The notes beneath the pieces are model-generated. The model was given only the letters and a program-made list of their open reading frames with translations, was not told the origin of the DNA and searched no databases. The position numbers and the translations under genes are program-made. From an uncultured Porphyromonadaceae bacterium (lineage in GTDB: Bacteria; Bacteroidota; Bacteroidia; Bacteroidales; Muribaculaceae): 55,967 nucleotides of DNA. Location: NCBI GenBank assembly GCA_947176915.1, contig CAMWSM010000006.1, forward strand, positions 1 to 55,967. The letters are read 5' to 3'. Below, in pieces: positions 52,418 to 55,967 of this stretch (the stretch's first letter is position 1; each line of letters opens with the position of its first letter).

Positions 52418-55400
52418 TTATTTCACAACTTTCACAGCCTTGCCGTTAACGACGCGGATGTAGATACCCTTGTCGGGGTTAGCTACGCGCTGTCCCTGGA
52501 GGTTGAAGTAAACTGCATCACCTTCCTCAGCTTCGATAGCGCTAATGCCTGTAGCACCTGAAACGGTGAGTATCATGGCTTCCGGATCGAAAATATAAGT
52601 CGGTTTGCCTGTAACGGTAGAAGTCCAGTTGCTACCACTTACCTTAGCGGCATAATCGTTATTTTCTTCAATCTTTTTGCCATCGCCAGATGCAATCCAA
52701 TTCAGCTTAGTCTCATCATCAGGAGTAGCCTCATAAACATCCTTCTCAACTTCCTTGATACCAAATTCAGCGAGAGGTTGGTCAAGAGTTACTGTCCATT
52801 TGCCGGAAGCATTCTCCATCGGATAGTCTTTCCATTCAGCATCATCACCAGTCTTAATAGTGCCTCGGAGCACATATGCAACTTCAGGCTGATACTTATC
52901 ACCTGTGATTGTGAGTGTCTTGCTGTCAGGAGCGAAAACAACGTGAGCATTTTCAATGCCATTGGCAAGGATAATATTGTTCATTCCAGCATTAGGAGCA
53001 CATTCGTATGGAACGCCGATTTCAAGTTTTTCATCTGTACCACCGAAATTACCTTCCCAAGTACCATCTGTAACTTTGATGCTACCAATGATTTTGTCAA
53101 CATCAAGAGTATAGGAGCCGTCAGCCTGTTTAGTGAACTTCGCATTTTCATCTGGATTTGTCCAATTATTGAAATCACCAGTGAGATAGTAAACAGCGTC
53201 TGTAGGATCGTCTTCGCCACCCTGTTCTACTGTACCGGTTACTGTGAGAGTATTGTTTGTGCTGTTGAAGACGAGTTTTGCATTTTTGACAACTGCTTCA
53301 AAAGAGAAGTTGTTATCTGCACCACCTTCTACGCAAGCATAGGGTGTGCCAAGTTCGATTGCATTTTCTCCCTTGCCGTACCAAGTGTTTTTATCATCTA
53401 CAATCTTGAAGGAGCCTTTGAGTTCGTCAAGGTTAAGAGTGTATACATCATTTTCACCCTTGCTGAATTCATAATCATTAGGAGCTACCCAACCATATTC
53501 GCCACCGACGAGGTAATATTTGGTAGCAGAAGGAACAGGAGGATTGACAACACCTTCATTTGCGATGGTGAGAGTCATTGCCTCCGGATCGAAGGTATAA
53601 GTGGTCTTGCCTTCAAGGGTAGATGACCAGTTATTAGCTACGGCTTTACAACCATAAGTGCCTGCCTCTGCAATAGCTGAGTCTTCGTCAGCTGAAGAAA
53701 TCCAGCGTTTTTCCTTTTCGTGGGTAGAACACCATTCAGCAATACCAAATTTTACAAGTGCTTCAGGTGCGATAAATGACCATTTACCATCCTGTTCTGT
53801 CATCTTGAAATCAGTCCAAGTAGCGTTTTCCGCTTGTGAAGTTGTACCACGAAGAATATAAGAGAGCTCGTGAGTTTCTTCGATAGGATCGCCAATATAT
53901 GCTACATCCAAAGTTGCATCTGCATGGAGTTCGCCAAGTGTAAAAGTAAATGTCACTTTTCCACTTTTAACGAGGCTCATGTTCTTACCTTCTCCGAGGT
54001 CAACCTTAAGTTCATAACCCTCACCGGCTACCATCTGCATATCGCTGTTAGAGAACCAATGGTTATGCGCGTCTGTTCCAACAAACTGGAATTCATCGTC
54101 GGCTGACATCTCCTTTGTGATAGTATATGTGGTGCCATTAGTAGTATCAAGACGATAAGCTTCCTTAGTTTCCCAATTTGTCATATCACCAACCAAATAA
54201 ATTGGGGGATAGGGATCGGAATCATGCTCCTGACCTTCTATAGTAACTTCAATAGAGGAAAAATCAGCTGCTGGCTTAATAGTATATGTTACGTTTCCAC
54301 CTGTATGCAAGGTCATATTACGAGTAACGTCTCCTGTGATAGTATATGTATCGTTACACATATTTTGCATACCGTTGGAGAAATATCTGTAGGAGTCTGT
54401 ATCATCATCTTCTCCCATCATTACCATGAATTTAAACGCAATGTCAGAACCAGCATCCGGCAGATTGAGGGTATAAGTCTGACCATCATCGGTGGCGAAA
54501 CGTAGTTTTTCGCTAACTTTGAAACCATTGCGGCTACTCCAGAGATATACCTTTTTAAAGACATCGCTCGGATCAGCTTCCTGACCTTCAATAGTCACTT
54601 CAGCAGAGGTCTTGTCATCTGAAAGAACGAGTGTGAATTTGACATCGCCTCCTTTCTTAAGATTTGTGTTTCTGCCATATATGTCTGTAAAAGTATAAGT
54701 GCCATTACCTAAGTCATCTTTGTCAATGGTATAAGATTTACTCCAGTTTGCCGTAGCAAATTTGAATTCTCCTGTTGACATGCCGGCTACTTCAAGGGTA
54801 TAGGTCTTGCCATCGGTAGTAGACATTTTATACTCGTCTACAGCAGGCCAGCCTGTACCTGTCATTTCACCACGAAGATAGAGTTCAAGATAATCATTAT
54901 CATCGGGTTCGTCACCCCCACCTTGGGATTCTTCACCAGCTACGAGAAGAGTCATAGCATCGGGATCAAAAGTGAAGGAATATTTACCTTCCTTTATTTC
55001 AATATTAGTGCCTCCATCTACCGCAACTGTATAAGCTTCATTCAATTTTGCAGTAGACCCTGTTGGAAGGTTGATCCAACCAATTTGAGCACCGTTATCC
55101 ATTTTTTTAATACCGAAAGAGCCATCTTTGACTTCCATTTCAGGGAGAACCCATTTACCATTATCCTCTGTCATATCTTTAGTTATCCAATCAGTACCAC
55201 CAAAAATACTTCCATGAATAGCGTAGGTAATCACAGATTCTGCTTGTTGACCTGTTATAAGAAGAGTTTTGGCAGTGGGGTTGAATACGAGATGTGGATT
55301 CTCGATAGGATTCTCAAGAGGAATATTGCCACTTATTCCTGCTGCAGTGAGATTATAAACTTCACCGAGTTTTAGGATTGCTGATCCTCCAAAGTTCATC

Positions 55401-55612
55401 TCATCATTACTCCAGGTGCCATCATTGATCTTGAAACCGGAGGTAAGAGTACCAACATAGTCTAGAACATATGTGCCATCCCCTTGAGCGGTGAATTTTC
55501 CAGCTTCAGCTTTTAAATTCCATCCAATGGGTCCACCGATGAGATAGTAGTCGACTGCGTTCGCGGCAAAGGCTACGAACAGACCGACTAATGAAAGTAA
55601 AAACTTTTTCAT
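52418..55612 (-). CDS. Secreted protein of about nine repeated SusE/SusF-like beta-sandwich modules
   Basis: A 1064-aa protein with signal peptide MKKFLLSLVGLFVAFAANA. About nine modules of roughly 100 aa begin near residues 21, 125, 244, 355, 465, 585, 698, 805 and 905. They start YYLIGG, YAIHG, LYLRG, VYLWS, IYLVG, YILRG, YYLVGG, YYLTG and YVLRG, and end in FNPTAKTLLITG-type strands. The pattern YLxGxxxxW...F......YTL resembles starch-binding SusE/SusF domains or E-set carbohydrate modules, so surface glycan binding is likely. The end, YFNLQGQRVANPDKGIYIRV, is the type IX-like tail also seen on two DUF4960 proteins. It has a strong promoter. Confidence 0.9.
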   Translation of the reverse strand: MKKFLLSLVGLFVAFAANAVDYYLIGGPIGWNLKAEAGKFTAQGDGTYVLDYVGTLTSGFKINDGTWSNDEMNFGGSAILKLGEVYNLTAAGISGNIPLENPIENPHLVFNPTAKTLLITGQQAESVITYAIHGSIFGGTDWITKDMTEDNGKWVLPEMEVKDGSFGIKKMDNGAQIGWINLPTGSTAKLNEAYTVAVDGGTNIEIKEGKYSFTFDPDAMTLLVAGEESQGGGDEPDDNDYLELYLRGEMTGTGWPAVDEYKMSTTDGKTYTLEVAGMSTGEFKFATANWSKSYTIDKDDLGNGTYTFTDIYGRNTNLKKGGDVKFTLVLSDDKTSAEVTIEGQEADPSDVFKKVYLWSSRNGFKVSEKLRFATDDGQTYTLNLPDAGSDIAFKFMVMMGEDDDTDSYRYFSNGMQNMCNDTYTITGDVTRNMTLHTGGNVTYTIKPAADFSSIEVTIEGQEHDSDPYPPIYLVGDMTNWETKEAYRLDTTNGTTYTITKEMSADDEFQFVGTDAHNHWFSNSDMQMVAGEGYELKVDLGEGKNMSLVKSGKVTFTFTLGELHADATLDVAYIGDPIEETHELSYILRGTTSQAENATWTDFKMTEQDGKWSFIAPEALVKFGIAEWCSTHEKEKRWISSADEDSAIAEAGTYGCKAVANNWSSTLEGKTTYTFDPEAMTLTIANEGVVNPPVPSATKYYLVGGEYGWVAPNDYEFSKGENDVYTLNLDELKGSFKIVDDKNTWYGKGENAIELGTPYACVEGGADNNFSFEAVVKNAKLVFNSTNNTLTVTGTVEQGGEDDPTDAVYYLTGDFNNWTNPDENAKFTKQADGSYTLDVDKIIGSIKVTDGTWEGNFGGTDEKLEIGVPYECAPNAGMNNIILANGIENAHVVFAPDSKTLTITGDKYQPEVAYVLRGTIKTGDDAEWKDYPMENASGKWTVTLDQPLAEFGIKEVEKDVYEATPDDETKLNWIASGDGKKIEENNDYAAKVSGSNWTSTVTGKPTYIFDPEAMILTVSGATGISAIEAEEGDAVYFNLQGQRVANPDKGIYIRVVNGKAVKVVK

Positions 55613-55758
55613 TCAGTTAGATTGTTTTAAAAGATTATTATTTAGTTAATTGTTGTTGACTTAGGGATGTTTCGAGTTTTCCGTTCGGAACATGTAAGAA
55701 TTGGTTATTTCCAGACAATAGATATGACGTGTAAATGACATATTATGTCGTTTAGGTG

Positions 55759-55789
55759 CAAAATTAAGGTCTTAGTTCTAATAAACAAA
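55759..55789 (-). promoter_or_regulatory. Promoter of the nine-module protein gene
   Basis: Minus strand TTTG (55789-55786), 19-bp spacer, TAATTTTG (55766-55759): a perfect match to the Bacteroidetes vegetative promoter. It leaves a leader of about 140 nt. Confidence 0.8.
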
Positions 55790-55801
55790 ATTTTTTAGTT
55801 G

Positions 55802-55843
55802 AAAAAAGCAAAAACATGTTGTACAACATGTTTTTGCTTTTTT
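55802..55843. terminator. Perfect 42-bp palindrome
   Basis: AAAAAAGCAAAAACATGTTG and its exact complement meet around TA with no unpaired loop. With A- and T-tracts at its ends it suits a bidirectional terminator just upstream of the promoter at 55759-55789. A GGGGCAG-GGA-CTGCCCC REP-like hairpin follows at 55892-55908. No gene is seen from 55844 to the window end. Confidence 0.75.
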
Positions 55844-55967
55844 GAGGTTTCCTTGGGATGGGGTTTTGTCGTGGTTTTGACGGGACATTTCGGGGCAGGG
55901 ACTGCCCCTCCTCCCAGGGAATCAAGTTATGCTTATCTTTTTGCGGGGGGATAGGGCGGTCCAGGAG

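Noticed and set aside
52778-53626. Plus-strand open frame of 282 codons opposite the nine-module gene
   Set aside because: It is the complement of repeated modules, with Cys/Ile/Phe-rich low-quality sequence, and is not a credible protein.

Overview
This window looks like chromosomal DNA of a Bacteroidales gut bacterium, most likely Muribaculaceae (S24-7) or a close relative. This rests on Bacteroidetes-type promoters (TTTG, about 19-20 bp, TAnnTTTG), few visible Shine-Dalgarno sites, fimbrillin-type lipoproteins, a hybrid two-component sensor/regulator, PorX and PorW/SprE-like type IX secretion proteins, and three secreted proteins ending in an NLQGxRVxxPxKGxYI-type tail. I saw no rRNA, tRNA or CRISPR array.

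Layout, left to right. (1) 1-6431: the start of a division/cell-wall (dcw) operon on the minus strand, rsmH, ftsL-like, a PASTA penicillin-binding protein, murE and mraY, followed by a 9-bp/7-bp tandem repeat at the window edge. (2) 6679-18229: a putative 11.5-kb composite transposon. Its left end is a complete ISAs1-family IS (6688-8222). Its right end is a 197-bp internally deleted copy of the same IS (18024-18220). The pair, but neither copy alone, is flanked by a 9-bp direct repeat (AAAAAATCC). The cargo is a decayed lipoprotein gene and a nine-gene minus-strand cluster: HTH protein, PD-(D/E)XK-like protein, a 155-aa protein, a possible ubiquitin-like-fold protein, two WG-repeat proteins, two small unknowns and a six-helix cation channel without the usual K+ filter. 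This cluster is my best candidate for an undescribed system. (3) 18248-21721: a clan-G type glycosidase, an amphipathic helical protein and asparagine synthetase.

(4) 21889-39218: a probable fructan-responsive locus without SusC/SusD. A hybrid sensor/regulator with a sugar-binding periplasmic domain precedes a fimbria-type operon (DUF3575, DUF5119, fimbrillin, and a fimbrillin/DUF4960 fusion). Diverging from that operon is a 1405-aa GH32 protein with two DUF4960-like domains, and further on is a free-standing DUF4960 protein. Three of these transcription units share a -7 box followed about 55-62 bp later by a TTTCTACAAAC leader motif. TTGTTGCA words and 21-bp-spaced direct repeats lie in the control regions and could bind the regulator. 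An MscS-family channel gene lies between the two DUF4960 genes.

(5) 39482-50046: a RelE/ParE-type toxin-antitoxin pair, then a tight minus-strand operon mgtE-mutS-porW-porX-Sel1 and a HigBA pair. (6) 50444-55967: a small lipoprotein, a REP-associated transposase (RAYT) flanked by two copies of a long palindromic repeat, and a 1064-aa secreted protein made of about nine similar beta-sandwich modules, with a clear promoter. Several REP-like hairpins are scattered through the intergenic regions.
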